Position numbers and translations under genes: made by a program. This document shows positions 1 through 15,733 of a stretch of DNA of 64,000 nt, in pieces. Origin of the DNA: Triplophysa rosa (taxonomy: Eukaryota > Chordata > Actinopteri > Cypriniformes > Nemacheilidae); assembly GCF_024868665.1 (NCBI RefSeq), contig NC_079894.1:4923426-4987425 (forward strand). The letters run 5' to 3'. The notes under the pieces are model-generated. The model was given only the letters and a program-made list of their open reading frames with translations. It had not been told where the DNA came from and ran no database searches. How positions within the stretch are numbered: position 1 is the stretch's first letter; every line of letters starts with the position of its first letter.

Positions 1-143
1 ATGTTGGTAACAGAAAACCGTGGGTCCCCATTGACCCCCCATTTTGTGTTCTGCAGAAGATAGAAAGTCATACAGGTTTGAAATGGGAAGAAGGTGAGTA
101 AATCATGACAGAATTTTCATTTTGAAGGTGAACTACTCCTTTA
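1..143. repeat. Angel-like foldback MITE, partial (right half)
   Basis: The sequence runs from 'atgttggtaac' through 'tgttctgcagaaga' and 'gtcatacaggtttgaaatg' to 'gacagaattttcatttt' and 'ggtgaactactcctt'. This is the right half of a short inverted-repeat element that recurs about ten times in the window, most completely at 15734-16053 and 36488-36765. The left half lies outside the window. It sits in the intron before the exon at 306. The family name is from memory of teleost Angel elements; the repetition itself is directly visible. Confidence 0.75.
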
Positions 144-305
144 GTGGGGAAATCACATACACTTATCGTTTATGAAGTGGTGCTGCATAATGTTGAAACA
201 AAACATAATATATTTTGAGCAATAAGTGGTGCTCTAATCAAAATTGGAGTTATTTGTTGTATCAAACGTAACCTTATGTCATGTAATGTTCTGTGTTTTG
301 TCTAG

Positions 306-533
306 GCCTCAGCCATTGAGGATGCAGTAAGTGGCATTGCAAGCACAGTCATGGGGATTTACACAATCCTAGGAGAAGGTTCTACAAAACCAGATGATGT
401 AGGAATAGTGATCGAGGGCATCAAGGTTTTGAGTAACCTAGACTGTGTGATTTTTGCATTCATCATGCTGTACAGTCTAATTTATGCTCTTGACCAAAGC
501 TTTCCTGACAACCTCAAGAACACATTTTTTTAG
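306..533 (+). CDS. Last exon of a SAMD3-like uncharacterised fish gene, C-terminus cut by an early stop
   Basis: A pyrimidine-rich tract ending in 'tctag' (301-305) precedes an open frame starting GCC-TCA-GCC at 306. It reads ASAIEDAVSGIAST..., then DVGIVIEGIKVLSNL and YSLIYALDQSFPDNLKNTF, before a TAG at 531-533. The 'VIEG-K-L-...-YALN-(S/A)YP-LK-TFE-FQK' pattern matches, from memory, the C-terminal part of an uncharacterised fish family annotated as SAMD3-like; I know no biochemical function for it. The upstream exons are outside the window. The family normally continues with E-F-(I/F)-Q-K and about 20 more residues. Here those codons are still present in the same frame after the TAG (534-602), so this copy is either truncated or a pseudogene. 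ATG 351 is internal, not a start. Exon identity is fairly secure; the gene name is not. Confidence 0.6.
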   Translation, partial: ASAIEDAVSGIASTVMGIYTILGEGSTKPDDVGIVIEGIKVLSNLDCVIFAFIMLYSLIYALDQSFPDNLKNTFF

Positions 534-602
534 GAGTTTATCCAAAAAATCATAATGAACTTGGATGGACATAAGATGACTACAAAGATTCAGCATCTTT
601 AA
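534..602 (+). pseudogene. Conserved C-terminal tail stranded after the TAG
   Basis: In the same frame as the preceding exon, GAG-TTT-ATC at 534 reads EFIQKIIMNLDGHKMTTKIQ and two more residues before TAA at 600-602. This is the expected family tail. The junction TTT-TTT-TAG-GAG looks like a 6-nt insertion (TTTTAG) between F and E. It also resembles a splice acceptor, so an unseen isoform could use it. A possible AATAAA poly(A) signal lies at 949-954. Confidence 0.5.
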
Positions 603-1035
603 ATTAAGCTGTTTGCATGACATGCTCATTTCTTGGGATATTTGCATGAATTGAGGATTGATGAGGATTTCTATATCAATGTAAAAACACCTGTTGCATC
701 AAATAGCCAAGGGAAGATTTTATGTGCATCTATGTTATTTTTTGATGTTTTTCATATATCTGACTTTAAGTACTTTACATGCTGATAGACTAAAGACTAA
801 GTAAAGACAATACATGTATTTATAGTTGGTTAATCAAGTCTAGGAAGTCATTAGGCTTCAGAAATGTTAATTTTATTGTTGATGTGTACTTTTATAATGC
901 CACAGATAGTTTAAGCTAGTTTGTTTAAATAATTCTCTATAGTGGAAAAATAAAAAAGATTTCCACACAATTTCCAGTGTTTCATTTTGAGTTTGGCAAG
1001 CATAAAGATCACACATAAACATACATTTAATTTGA

Positions 1036-1232
1036 CAAAATCGAGTTGGGTCAACCCAATTGCATTTCATTGTATAAGTCTTACGTTTTATCTAGACTGT
1101 ATTTATTAAAATTGAGTTGGACCGACTCAATTAAATTTTATTGAATGAGTGTGTTTTTTATGAGTAGGACAAACACATATTTATTGGATGGAAATCCTGC
1201 CCTCAATTAAATTGAGTTCAACCAATGAATTG
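1036..1232. repeat. Three palindromic copies of an AATTGAGTTGG-type motif
   Basis: The best copy, at 1110-1133, is the palindrome 'attgagttgg-accgactcaatt'. Degenerate copies lie at 1038-1062 ('tcgagttgggtcaaccca') and 1208-1232 ('attgagttcaaccaatgaat'). Spacing is about 75-95 bp. This looks like the interior of a MITE or minisatellite in the 3' flank of the first gene. The rest of 603-2160 has no gene I can support. Confidence 0.5.
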
Positions 1233-2173
1233 TTTTTTTGAGTGTAGCTAAATGATGCAAACCTGACGTTTTAGAGGCTACTAATGAGGGAGAGCTGCGG
1301 TGTGGCGTATCTGTTCTCTACAGATCGGATGTGGCATATGATGCCACGTATTGACGGTGCATGCTGTCAAGAGATGCACTTCTACACTCCTCCGTATTGG
1401 ATTAATTAAAGAAAACGTTCCTTTGGTGAGCGGTAGAAAAAAGCTTTAATTAAACCCTGAACAAAAGTCCAGCGTTACTCCTAAACCTAAACGCTTTAAT
1501 CACATTTTTCTTTTGAATAATGAATATCTTAAACAGAGGACATCATAATGTTTGACTAGAATAAGACTTTGATTGCGCACAAAATTGTCTTTTTATTTCA
1601 GACTGTGAAAATAATTTCTACCAAGATGATTTGCATTTTGACATCCTTGAATGAGAACTCGGGCTGCTCGCCAGTTATGTTTATGACAAACAGAACCAGC
1701 TTTACCACCTCATTACAGCAGAAGATAGACATTTTCTGTTTTTAAACAGGGTGTGGTGTGATTAAGGATCTGGGCTGTTAACTGAATACTGGTGGATTTA
1801 GTGCGGGCACAGAGCTTCGGTACATAATGATCATAGTCCGGAGCAACCTCGAGCTAGAGCAGTCCCTGCAATTATTTTACCCTCGCTTTAGAAATAAATC
1901 ACCTGCAAGACAGCCGGTAGCCAGAACTACAGCTGGGGTTCAAGGTTTAATACTTGCAAAAGTTGAATAAAAGACTAACAGGATAATGAGAGAGCACGGA
2001 ATGAACGGTTCGGTGGCACTATTTGTCACAGGCCAACTGATTGCTTTCCCAAAACCGATCATGGAGAGCGTGGTATCACAATTGCAGTGCATATCACCCG
2101 CTGCTCTGCAAAAGCAACAATGATTTGTGTTGATTTTATTCATCGCCGACAAAAAAACGTCATTTTTTTAGAT

Positions 2174-2480
2174 CAGTGGTTCTCAACCTTTCCATGGTCG
2201 CGCCCCCCGTAAACCCATTTAAAGAACTGGCTCCCCCACCCATTCTGTACATTGAGGTATAGTATATACTGGTATATATGTCATATACAGGTATTTTTTG
2301 CTTCTTTATATATAGTATATATAAAGACTCAACAAAAGGACCAGCTAACATAAATACTGGAAGAATCCCTAACATGCTCAAACCTGGCTGTGAGGTATAT
2401 GTTAAGTCCTATCATGACAACCATGGATCAGGACCAGGAGAACAGGCCAACTTTGAAAGATGAATAAAATGACAAGATTC
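2174..2480 (+). mobile_element. hAT-type terminus (cagtggttctcaacc) and adjacent sequence
   Basis: The segment begins with 'cagtggttctcaacc', a terminus typical of Tip100/Zaphod-like hAT elements, followed by C-rich 'gcgccccccgtaaaccc'. No matching right terminus was found, so the end is only approximate. A related terminus occurs at 52351. From about 2480 to 3240 I see only AT-rich sequence. Confidence 0.45.
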
Positions 2481-3239
2481 AGATTTGTTTGTTTTATACT
2501 GTTTGATATTTTTAAAGTAAAATAGAATTAAGTATTTGCTCTTTCGGAACTATTAATTAAATAATTCATTTGAAATCTTTTTCAGCATGAATATTTTATC
2601 ATTTCATTATCTGCATGTTTTGACAGTTGTATAATTGTTTGTTAAGGAAGTTCTGCTTGTTTCTAATGTGCAAGTGTCAATATTATTTCGCCTTAATCGT
2701 TGTTTACTGAAAAAGTGAAAAATAAAGCGATTTCTTGAATCATCTCCTCGTATTAAAGGATTTACTGCCATCGTCTGTTTGACAAGTGAACTACAAGAAA
2801 AAAGACCATTCCGTGTATACTTTACTATTTTATTACTTTCTTTAAACGATCGTTAAAATAACAAGACAACTATTATTATTATTATTTATCATAAAGACAT
2901 TAGCTTTTAGACTATTATGAATACATTAATATATAGATGTATTTTTATGAAGTGTTTTCCTGAAACACTCACTCATATCAGACAAACATGGCAGAGAGGT
3001 TCACATTCTGCCAATCAACCTCTGATCTGAGATCAGTGCTAATGTCCTAATGCTGCCTAGCCTCTGAGAATAATAATGCTATTATTACAGAATCATCATT
3101 ATCCTATTTTACGTATTTATTTGTACGTATTTAATAACCATTCATTAATAAATTAATAAACCTAACACGTACGATCAAAACTAAAGACCAATTAAGTTTT
3201 TGTAAGAGAACTAGTCCAAATGAGCTGAAAAACGGCTCT

Positions 3240-3474
3240 GAGCTGAACGGAGTGACGTGTGCAGGTCACGTGCACTGCTCGAGCTCGTCACATGATCAGC
3301 TGACGACTGCTTCTCTTCTGATGGATGCGGGATTTACAGACTTCGCTGCTTCCCAGGGTTCATCGGTATTCATTTCTCTTCAAAATAGAACAATTTAATA
3401 AAAGTACATTAAAGCTTCGGGTTTATTCGTGGGAGAACCGTTAGATAGCAAAAGTGGCGCTGTTGCTGGAGTGG
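3240..3474 (+). promoter_or_regulatory. atp6v0b: atp6v0b proximal promoter and 5' UTR with CLEAR/M-box E-boxes
   Basis: This CpG-richer stretch lies just upstream of the first atp6v0b exon. It holds GTGACGTG (3252-3259, CRE/USF-like), GTCACGTG (3265-3272, matching 8 of the 10 bases of the CLEAR consensus GTCACGTGAC) and GTCACATGATC (3287-3297, containing the MITF M-box TCACATGA). CAGCTGACG follows at once. TFEB, TFE3 and MITF regulate V-ATPase genes through such sites in mammals (established knowledge). That they act here is inferred from motif and position. No TATA box is evident. The transcription start is not determined; it probably lies in 3300-3420. Confidence 0.6.
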
Positions 3475-7678
<4,204 letters not shown>

Positions 7679-7965
7679 ATGACTACAGGACCTACAGATC
7701 AAAGATTGTTGCCGGTGCAAACGGAGGGTGTAAATACATAGTAAATTATTTAAATGTATTTTTCTTTGTGTCTGTTTTTAATCATCATTTTCGGAAAACT
7801 GAAATTTTGTGTGTGCACCAATTTGTCTTAAAAAGAGTGCATGGAATCTCCCACACATAGTTTGGAAAGATAAGTGTAAAAATGTGATGGTATTATCAAA
7901 CATTTTCGATCTTTTAATAAAAATATATTTTATTTGTTATGAAAATATAGTCCAATAAATATAAA
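7679..7965 (+). other. atp6v0b: atp6v0b 3' UTR with candidate poly(A) signals
   Basis: AATAAA occurs at 7916-7921 and again at 7954-7959, the first canonical signals after the stop. Either would give a 3' UTR of roughly 250-300 nt. Confidence 0.55.
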
Positions 7966-9700
7966 CCCAGTGAGGAATCTGACTGTCAGTAGACTCGGGA
8001 TTAGGGTCTGTTTTGAATTGTTCACTGTAATTGTTGTGTACAGTACAGAAAGTGAAAGTTGCATTCGTTGGCTGTAAATTGTGTAGTATTCTCTTGGTCG
8101 TTGTATGCAAGAATTTCTCGAAATAGCGTGACCGGCACCTGATGTATCCAGTGAGCTTGACTTATCCTCACTCTCGTGTTGTGTTCTTTCACACACTGCT
8201 GACTTCAAGCTACTGAATTCAAGTAAATGCCTGTGTCTACGAAAACGGTAATCATACCAAAAATGTCTCCAATCTCATTTCTACCAGTGTAAAATCTCAA
8301 ATCTGTAGGGCACCCTTCAAATCTGTTTGTTTTAAGATGAGAGGATATAATAATCTGATGTTTGTACATATTAAATGCAGTTGTTTGTTTGTTTTGTGAA
8401 GCATGAGGGTGTTAACCATTCTGTATTTTCCTAGATACATATTGTCTTGTGATTTTTGTTTTGTTTTGTTTATTTTGTTAAGCAAGAAGTGGTCTTGATC
8501 TTCAGGTCACTGTGGTTACTGCAGAGTATGTTTAAACTCTAGATACAAGCTGTTTGAAAGATATGCAACTATATCTTTGTTGCTTGGTTCAGGTGGTCCT
8601 AAAAACTGTGTTGCTTTCCATAGCAGAACGCAACTGCACCACAAACAGTTCTTGAGGTTAGACTTGGCTGTAAAGTTTAGTTACTGTAGGTAGATGTCAT
8701 ATTTCAATTTAATGGACATCAAGCAAGGTACATGACAATACTACCCTGTAAGCTTGACTGTGCTTTATCCTTTGTGTTCTTTATTCACTTAAAATGAATT
8801 GCATCATGTAGCCAGATTATGGTATACCGGTTCTGCAGTGCTATATGTGACCCGCTGATTATGAGAACCAGCTTTAAATGGTCTGTTGGCCTTCACTTAG
8901 ATCATTCAAAATGCTTTTTCTGTCTTTAATGTTTTTGTAAAGTGCAGGTATATACTAAACATGATCTTACTAACCCCTACACTGTACATAAACACAAATG
9001 GAGATCTCTTTTGATCTTAAAGTTTGTGGTTTCAAGTCATGAGACACCCCATCTCTGGTAGCTCTATGGTGTTGTGAATAGCTCTCAAACTGGTGACCAA
9101 GAGTCTCATTCATTTACAAACAAGTCTGACTGGTGGTGTTGGTTATTGATTTTTTTTATATACAGTACATGTTTATTTTGAAACATTCCAAATCATACAT
9201 GGTTTTAATAACTTAACCTGCTGTTACCACTGAATAAAATGCAGCAGATGTGCCCTTACAGATAGAGAGACTGCTTTGAGTCTCAGTGTTCTCCAGGACC
9301 TGGATTGGGTGTGTAGTGTAGTGGTTCAGGGGTCTTATGGTAAGGATGGAAATGTGTTTCTGATGTTTATGTGGTGATTTCATTGTTTTGATGTGTACAT
9401 TTGGATCCTCTTCATAACTGTCCTTGAAGAAATAAAAGTCATGTGAAAGTAAATTCAATACAGTCCATTTCATTTTTATAATACGAACAGGGCTATCACA
9501 GAAATGCAACCCATACCTGCATGTTTTAAGAGAATACATTTGTAGACTTCGCAAAGAACAGGTTAAGAATGTGTTGCCTTATTAATATAGGAACTTTCAT
9601 CAAAAGTGATGTATTATGTGAACATGTATTTTAAAAGGGTGCATCATACACAAACTTCTGTGATGTGATTGTATGAGAAGAAATGGTACACAATTTTCTT
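7966..9700. other. Intergenic, no gene seen
   Basis: AT-rich sequence between atp6v0b and an L2 fragment. The frames here are short and match nothing I recognise. No matched inverted termini were found. Confidence 0.6.
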
Positions 9701-10145
9701 TCATTCATGTATAAGTACTTGAAAGGGCAGTTTCAACCAGGTGTCTTCCTACCTATCCCAGAATAAACTACTGGATGACAAGCAGTCTGGCTTCAAAACT
9801 AACCACTCAATTGAGATGGCACTGCTATCGGTCACAGAAGCACTGTGGCTAGCCAAGGCGGAATCTAAATCCTCGGTCCTGATTCTGCTAGATACTGTCA
9901 ATCACCAGATACTGCTAGCAACCCTGTCATCTCTAGGAATCTCAGGCACTCCTCTCTGGCAGATCCTTCAGGGTGTCATGGAGGGGCTCGCTGTCCACTG
10001 CTCACCACATGATCACTGGGGTCCCTCAGGGATCGATGCTTGGACCGCTGCTTTTTTCCATCTGCACGACATCCTTAGGGCCCATCATACGGGCACACGG
10101 GTTTGTATAAAAGCATCTGCTAATGACTAAATGTAAATGTAAGTA
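9700..10145 (+). mobile_element. L2 LINE copy with internal deletions
   Basis: The frame from 9741 reads SYLSQNKLLDDKQSGFKTNH, SIEMALLSVTEAL, SSVLILLDTVNHQILLATLS and SLGISGTPL, the fingers/palm start of an L2 reverse transcriptase. The expected LDLSAAFDTVNH (motif A) is reduced to LLDTVNH, so the catalytic aspartate context is gone. After a degraded GVPQG-like region the copy jumps straight to the L2 3' tail, 'tataaaagcatctgctaatg' and 'actaaatgtaaatgtaa'. It cannot be active. The following 10146-10670 shows nothing further. Confidence 0.85.
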
Positions 10146-10669
10146 AATTGTTTATACATAAAGTCAAATTATTTTGATAAAAAATATCATAAATGCTGTA
10201 GTAATTTACCAAAATATAAATAAAAGTAATTGTTTTACTAAACAATAAGCTAATAAATAATAATATGTATTGTGGTAATATTATGCATTAAATAAAGCAT
10301 AAGCCTACTAATTTTAGCGAGCAGGTGGTTGCATTAAACATCCACCAGATGGCGCCACAGTACTCAAAACCTTTACGCCATGTAAATTCATTGGACGAGT
10401 CATGCCATGGGCTTTTTGTGTTTTGTAAAAATTTACACACAAGCAGACGTCAATTACGTTATTTTCATTTCTTAATGAATATGGGGTGGAATACGCATTG
10501 CTTGTTAACCAAATTGTATTAACGGTGCATTTTATTGTTGCCCCAAATTATATTTAATTATTGCAAACTGTGGGAACCAAGCATTTCACTCAACATGTGT
10601 ATGGTTGTGTATGTGACAAATAAAACTGGCAGTGAACACGTTTGCCCAATGAATAGAAACTGGGTGACA

Positions 10670-11480
10670 ACATAAACGTAATGCGGCGCAAACTTAACTT
10701 CCGGTAGACCTCCGCAAAGAATCACAACTGTTGAGTAGTTTTAATTTAATTCAATACAATTGATATGCAATAAATTATTCACATCGATTAATATAAAATA
10801 AATAATGGCGCGTGCGTCCGATGAAACCGTCATTTAAGAAATTGGCACAGATTTCTTACTGAGAAGTTTGAAAAGAAAAGACAATTTTATAATTGTGTGC
10901 TTCGACCCGGCAAAAGACAAGCTACTCAAAACAAAACAAAGGCATAACATCACACCTACAGAAGAGATGTTCTGATTTAGGCCCTCTTGCGGTAGATCAG
11001 CCAACTGCAGTTTGAGCCCTCCGAGTCTCCGTACTGAAGAAACCTGTCTCTCTCTCCGCTTTTATTCGCTCATCCTTGTCTTCACGCCAAAACAACGACC
11101 AGCCAGATGAATATACACGGCAAAATATCGGGTCTGATCACCGGAGTGTGCGCTTTTGTGTAGGACTCTGAACAACATGGCTCTACGCGATATTCCTGCA
11201 GCATGGCACCATCCTTTCATCGGTGTGCATTTGTCTCCGAAACATGAATTAGTCGCTGTTATCAGCAGGAAGAAATAACGGGACCTGGCAAGCGACTCCT
11301 GTTTTTTATGTGGATATTATGCAAGCATTGAGTAAACTGTCTGTTTTTCACACAGATGACACATTTGTGGCTGAACTGACAGTTCTACGTAAATAGACAG
11401 TCAGCCGAAGTGAATACAACAAAGATGCATTCCTTATAGAGAGGAGGAGGGTCTGGGCTCGCAAAGGATCGAGGTAATTT
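10670..11480 (+). promoter_or_regulatory. CpG-containing stretch, candidate promoter/first exon of b4galt2
   Basis: CpG is more frequent here than in the surroundings, and the stretch includes TC-rich 'ctgtctctctctccgctttt'. A donor-like CGAG|GTAATT lies at 11472-11480. b4galt2 has a spliced 5' UTR (acceptor at 32065-32066) whose upstream exon must lie before 32 kb, so this is a possible source. No transcript evidence is available; a decayed transposon is equally possible. The AT-rich 11481-12748 has no gene seen. Confidence 0.2.
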
Positions 11481-12756
11481 AACAGAAATGTATCTTTGCA
11501 CGACTTGGTTTAAACGATGCTCTTTGTTTCCCTCTATATCACACGCTATCGGTATTGCCTGCCATCTTGATGAAGGCGTAGAGATGTTCCACATGACACA
11601 AAGATGTTGCGATGAATACAATCCAAACTCTTGGCGTGTTTCAATATCTCGAAATACGATCAACATCTAGATTTCATCTGCTCGTTGCATGTTCGAGCAC
11701 GAGCGCAGGGGTGATGCTGTTAACGCGCTTGTGTAATGGTACCCACAGCATCCATGGGCAGCACATTTCCCAGCGCAGCCTGGCAGGACATGTGTTTCTT
11801 TGTGGACGAAGACCGCACAGAACAATTTTGAGCATTACTTTCTATGAATTAGGATTTTTTATGCATTTATAACTGGCTTCTCTAAATACATAAACACTTT
11901 GTTGTATATTCGAAGGAAGAATAAACAACTGCTCATAATGAATTAAAATAAGTAATTGTTTTCATTAAAATTAATTAAATTAAGAATTCATTTCATCTTA
12001 TTTTTTATTAAAATGTATTTTAACTGTGGTTATAATTGTCTATGAAAACATATAACTGGCAACAGTATTTTTATAATGCATTGAGATGTATTGTGTATAT
12101 AAGCTTTGAACAAAGCTTTACTTTGTTTACCAAGCCAAGTCTTTCTTAAAATGCCGTATACATCTTAACAACCATAAGTATGTCTTGTATTAGTCATTTT
12201 CCTATTAACCTTTTGGGTAAGATCATGGATGAGAGTGCAACATGTGCACTTGTTTGTGGGCAACTGCCGTTTACAGAGTCCAATTAACATCCTGCTGTAC
12301 TACATTTATATAACCAGCCACCGCTGTAATTCTGTTAATTTCATAGATAAGAATACATTCCTAAGGCCTTGCTTTTAATAAAAGAGTCTGATTTGCTGTC
12401 TCGGCTAGAGGTCATATACTGTATGTGGCATTGAGGCCATTCTGTGCATTTGTTTGATGTGTTATGTAATACAACGTTAAAGGACTCTTGAAAAAGAGGC
12501 TTTTTGTGGTTCAGTATTTTTCATAATCATAATTTAGGAATATTTTCTATCCCGAATCTTTAAATTGTATAACAACGATAGCTGCATCGTCCATAAGGTT
12601 TCAGTGTTAAATCCAGTTTTTCAATCTAGGTCTGGAAATAGGGATAAATTATAAAAAGTAAAAAGAAATAAAAATGATTCAAATAAAATTTCGATTTTGA
12701 CTGTTGCACAGTGTTCATTTGAGACGATCAAGAGACCACTTCCAGTGATTCTGAAT

Positions 12757-14696
12757 TAGGGCTGCAACTATCGATTCTTTTACTAATCGAGTATTCTACT
12801 GATTTTCCATCGATTAATCGGGTATTCGGATAATAAGTACTTTTTCTTTATTAAAAAGCAATACTAAATATACAAGAGAAAATAAGACAGGTCTCTTAAA
12901 ATGAGTAAAACAACTAATTTGTTTCCTTTTTAGAACAATTAGTTTTTATTGCTGAAATAGCATACATTAATATCTGTGAAAACTAAACCCATTTAGTACA
13001 TTCCATTGCCATATTAAATTCAAAATGCAATATAATACAAATATATAAATAAGAAACATGAATAAAAATGGAAATAATAATTTCAAACAATAGCCTATGA
13101 CTTTTATTTTGGCAGGTTGTCAGAAGACGCTTATTTTTTAGTATGTCTGTTTCTTCACTCAAACAATAACATGTTTGTGAAATAAACTCTCAGCGCAACT
13201 CTGGAGGTGAAGTTCATGTCCTCATTCAGCGCAGACGCAGACAAATTCATGAGCATCACGCGTGTAGCACGTTAAACTGTGCAGTTCATTCACTCAGACA
13301 CGCAGACCAGACAGATGAAATGTGTAAATAACAGGATTCGGCGTCCACTAGTCCGCATCTAGTTTGATGGACTCAATGCAGCCGGAAAACAAGTTTCACT
13401 CGTAAAATAGACTAAAACTAAGTAAAATATCAGTTCACCATTTCAATAAGCTATTAGGGCTGTGACGGTGGCAGTTTTTTTACCACCGCGGTGGTAATAG
13501 ACAAATCGACCGCGGTGGTGCGGTGGTTGAGAAATATATATTATTTATATAAATAATATTTATATTATTATATTTGCGTGTAGCAACCACATGACGAGTG
13601 GAAGAGAAATATAGACCTTATTTAAATACTTGAAATTGTTAAATAATTGAAATATGATATCTGAAATAAATGAGGATGAAACATCCGTCAATGTTTAACG
13701 CGCAAATCCATCAGTGAAACGGCACACTACAGCATATAAAACATTTAAATAAACATCAGTAAATAATGAAAACTTAAATGATATAAGAAAGCTAAATACT
13801 AAATAAAAAAGCTCTTGTTGCAGTAACTTCAGTCAGTGGCGTATTAACCCTTACAGTCCTTAACAATTCCATTTGAAACAAACTGTTTAAACCTACATTG
13901 GCTTTCCTATTCAGATTGCCATAAAAACTTTACTTTTTCCGACTCGTTGATGTGAAACTTACTTGTTGACATTGTCCAGATTAAAATGTGTACAGCTGCA
14001 CTAAATGCGCGTTCAGAAGATGTGCACAGGAGCGCAAATGAAGAGATGTCTCTCCGCAACCGCGGCAAAACCTGCGCGCGCTCCGACACTAAGCAAGCGG
14101 GTCATAGCCAGTTTTGATTTTACGTATCTGTTCATTTCACAATAAAATCCATTGCAAAACCCGCAGAATAACCTGGGTTTTGCCGTGCAGGCCCGCGCTC
14201 GAACGCACCAACGGAAACGTATGCCAATAATTTCTGTTAATTTAAAATCTTTTAAATAAAACCATCCACAACTGAAAGGCTACAACTAGCAATCGTTATC
14301 GCAACTCTCATATTTATTACACCTATATTTGTCAGAGTGACGTGCACTACCGCCGGTGGCAGTTCGCCACCGTCATGGCACTTTACCATCGCGGTGGTGC
14401 GGTTGTTACGGCAACCGTCACAGCCCTATAAGCTATCAGTTATTTATCAGCATGAGAAACACGTGTGAGCGTGTGAACATACTAAAATGCGTGTGTCTCA
14501 CGGTGAATGCATGAGACTGTAACATGAATAGAGTTTAGCGGGCTGTGCGTCAGTAATAACGGTCCGTGGGGAAACGCAGTGCTCCGTGTGTACTGTAGTT
14601 AAATGGATTAAACGAGGCTTCGAGGCAACAAAAATTGCCTCGATGATTTTTTGTATTCGAATAACTCGAGTTACTCGAGGAATCGTTTCAGCCCTA
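12757..14696. mobile_element. hAT element (outer), interrupted
   Basis: The left end is 'tagggctgcaactatcgatt' and the right end 'gaatcgtttcagcccta'. The perfect 8-bp duplication ttctgaat lies at 12749-12756 and 14697-14704. Both ends are rich in ATCGA/TCGAG motifs. It is 1940 bp long, or 958 bp without the nested element and its duplication. No transposase frame was seen. Confidence 0.92.
13455..14428. mobile_element. hAT element nested inside the 12757-14696 element
   Basis: The termini are 'tagggctgtgacggt' and 'aaccgtcacagcccta'. The perfect 8-bp duplication taagctat lies at 13447-13454 and 14429-14436. Sub-terminal CCGCGGTGG motifs are repeated near both ends. It is 974 bp, with no coding capacity seen. 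Confidence 0.93.
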
Positions 14697-14704
14697 TTCT
14701 GAAT

Positions 14705-15733
14705 GAATCGATTGACTCCATTCACTGTGTCACAGTTGTCTGTGGTGCCTCCAGACGACTTCCTCTCACTGTATGTATCTGTTTCTCTCATTCACTCGAG
14801 CACATTCTGCTTTCTAAGTCCTCTTTCTATAGCACAATATATGAGAGGATGGGACAGATTGTCCGCTGATGCATTTGCTGTTTGTTTTCAACAGGAGTTG
14901 CTCGGTTTGGCTAATCCACCAGAGATAAATGGCCTTTCAAGTCTGCTGTGGCCCGCCGAATTGTTTAAGTTTGAATGGGAAATGAAATATCTATAACGGC
15001 TGGTGCTGTGTTGAACAGATGTCTGGCATAGTAGCCATTTCATACTGGATTTAGGTACTGGATCACTGGTCATACAGATAGGGCATGTCTATACAGTAGA
15101 GCGAAACTATTGGGTGCTGGGATTTGTTGTCATGGGAACAGTGACCCGTGACACAGAGGTGGCAGTACTTTGTTTTTTACTCCGGCTTTGTTCACTTTTT
15201 GTCTCGTTTCACTAAGGATTGAAAATAGCATGTCGTTTACAATATCAGACGTTTCAATGAAGCGCTAGTCGCACCTTTGCGTTCGGTGTGTAGTTGTGGG
15301 TTGTATATTTTTGGGAGTTGTGAGGGTATTCAGATGAACTGAGATACTGTAATCATGTGTAAGTCTATCCAGATGCCAACTTCGAGGTCCATCCAAAGGA
15401 AGGCTTCAGCTGTAGCAGTTTAATTTGTGTCTTGGCTCTGTGTGGAGTGAACAGCTGGACTTGAGGCAGGGAAAAGCTGGGGCCGAGGATCTCACGCACT
15501 GACTGATCTGGAGCCAGGCCACTCAGGCCCTCCGTCAACTTGTTTGTGTGCAGAGATATGCGCTAGACGTATTGTCTGTAATTAGCCATATGGGTTTACA
15601 TTTTTTCCACTGAATTAGCTTTGGTGATACTTTGTTAGACAGAACACTAAAAAATAGCACAATTACTCTGAAGGAAATAATTTATTCAAGTTTACATCGA
15701 TCAAACGCGAATACCTTTTACTGGCAGCTGATG
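14705..15733. other. Intergenic, no gene seen
   Basis: Mixed-composition sequence between the nested hAT pair and an Angel-like MITE. Short frames on both strands lack recognisable motifs. Confidence 0.5.
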
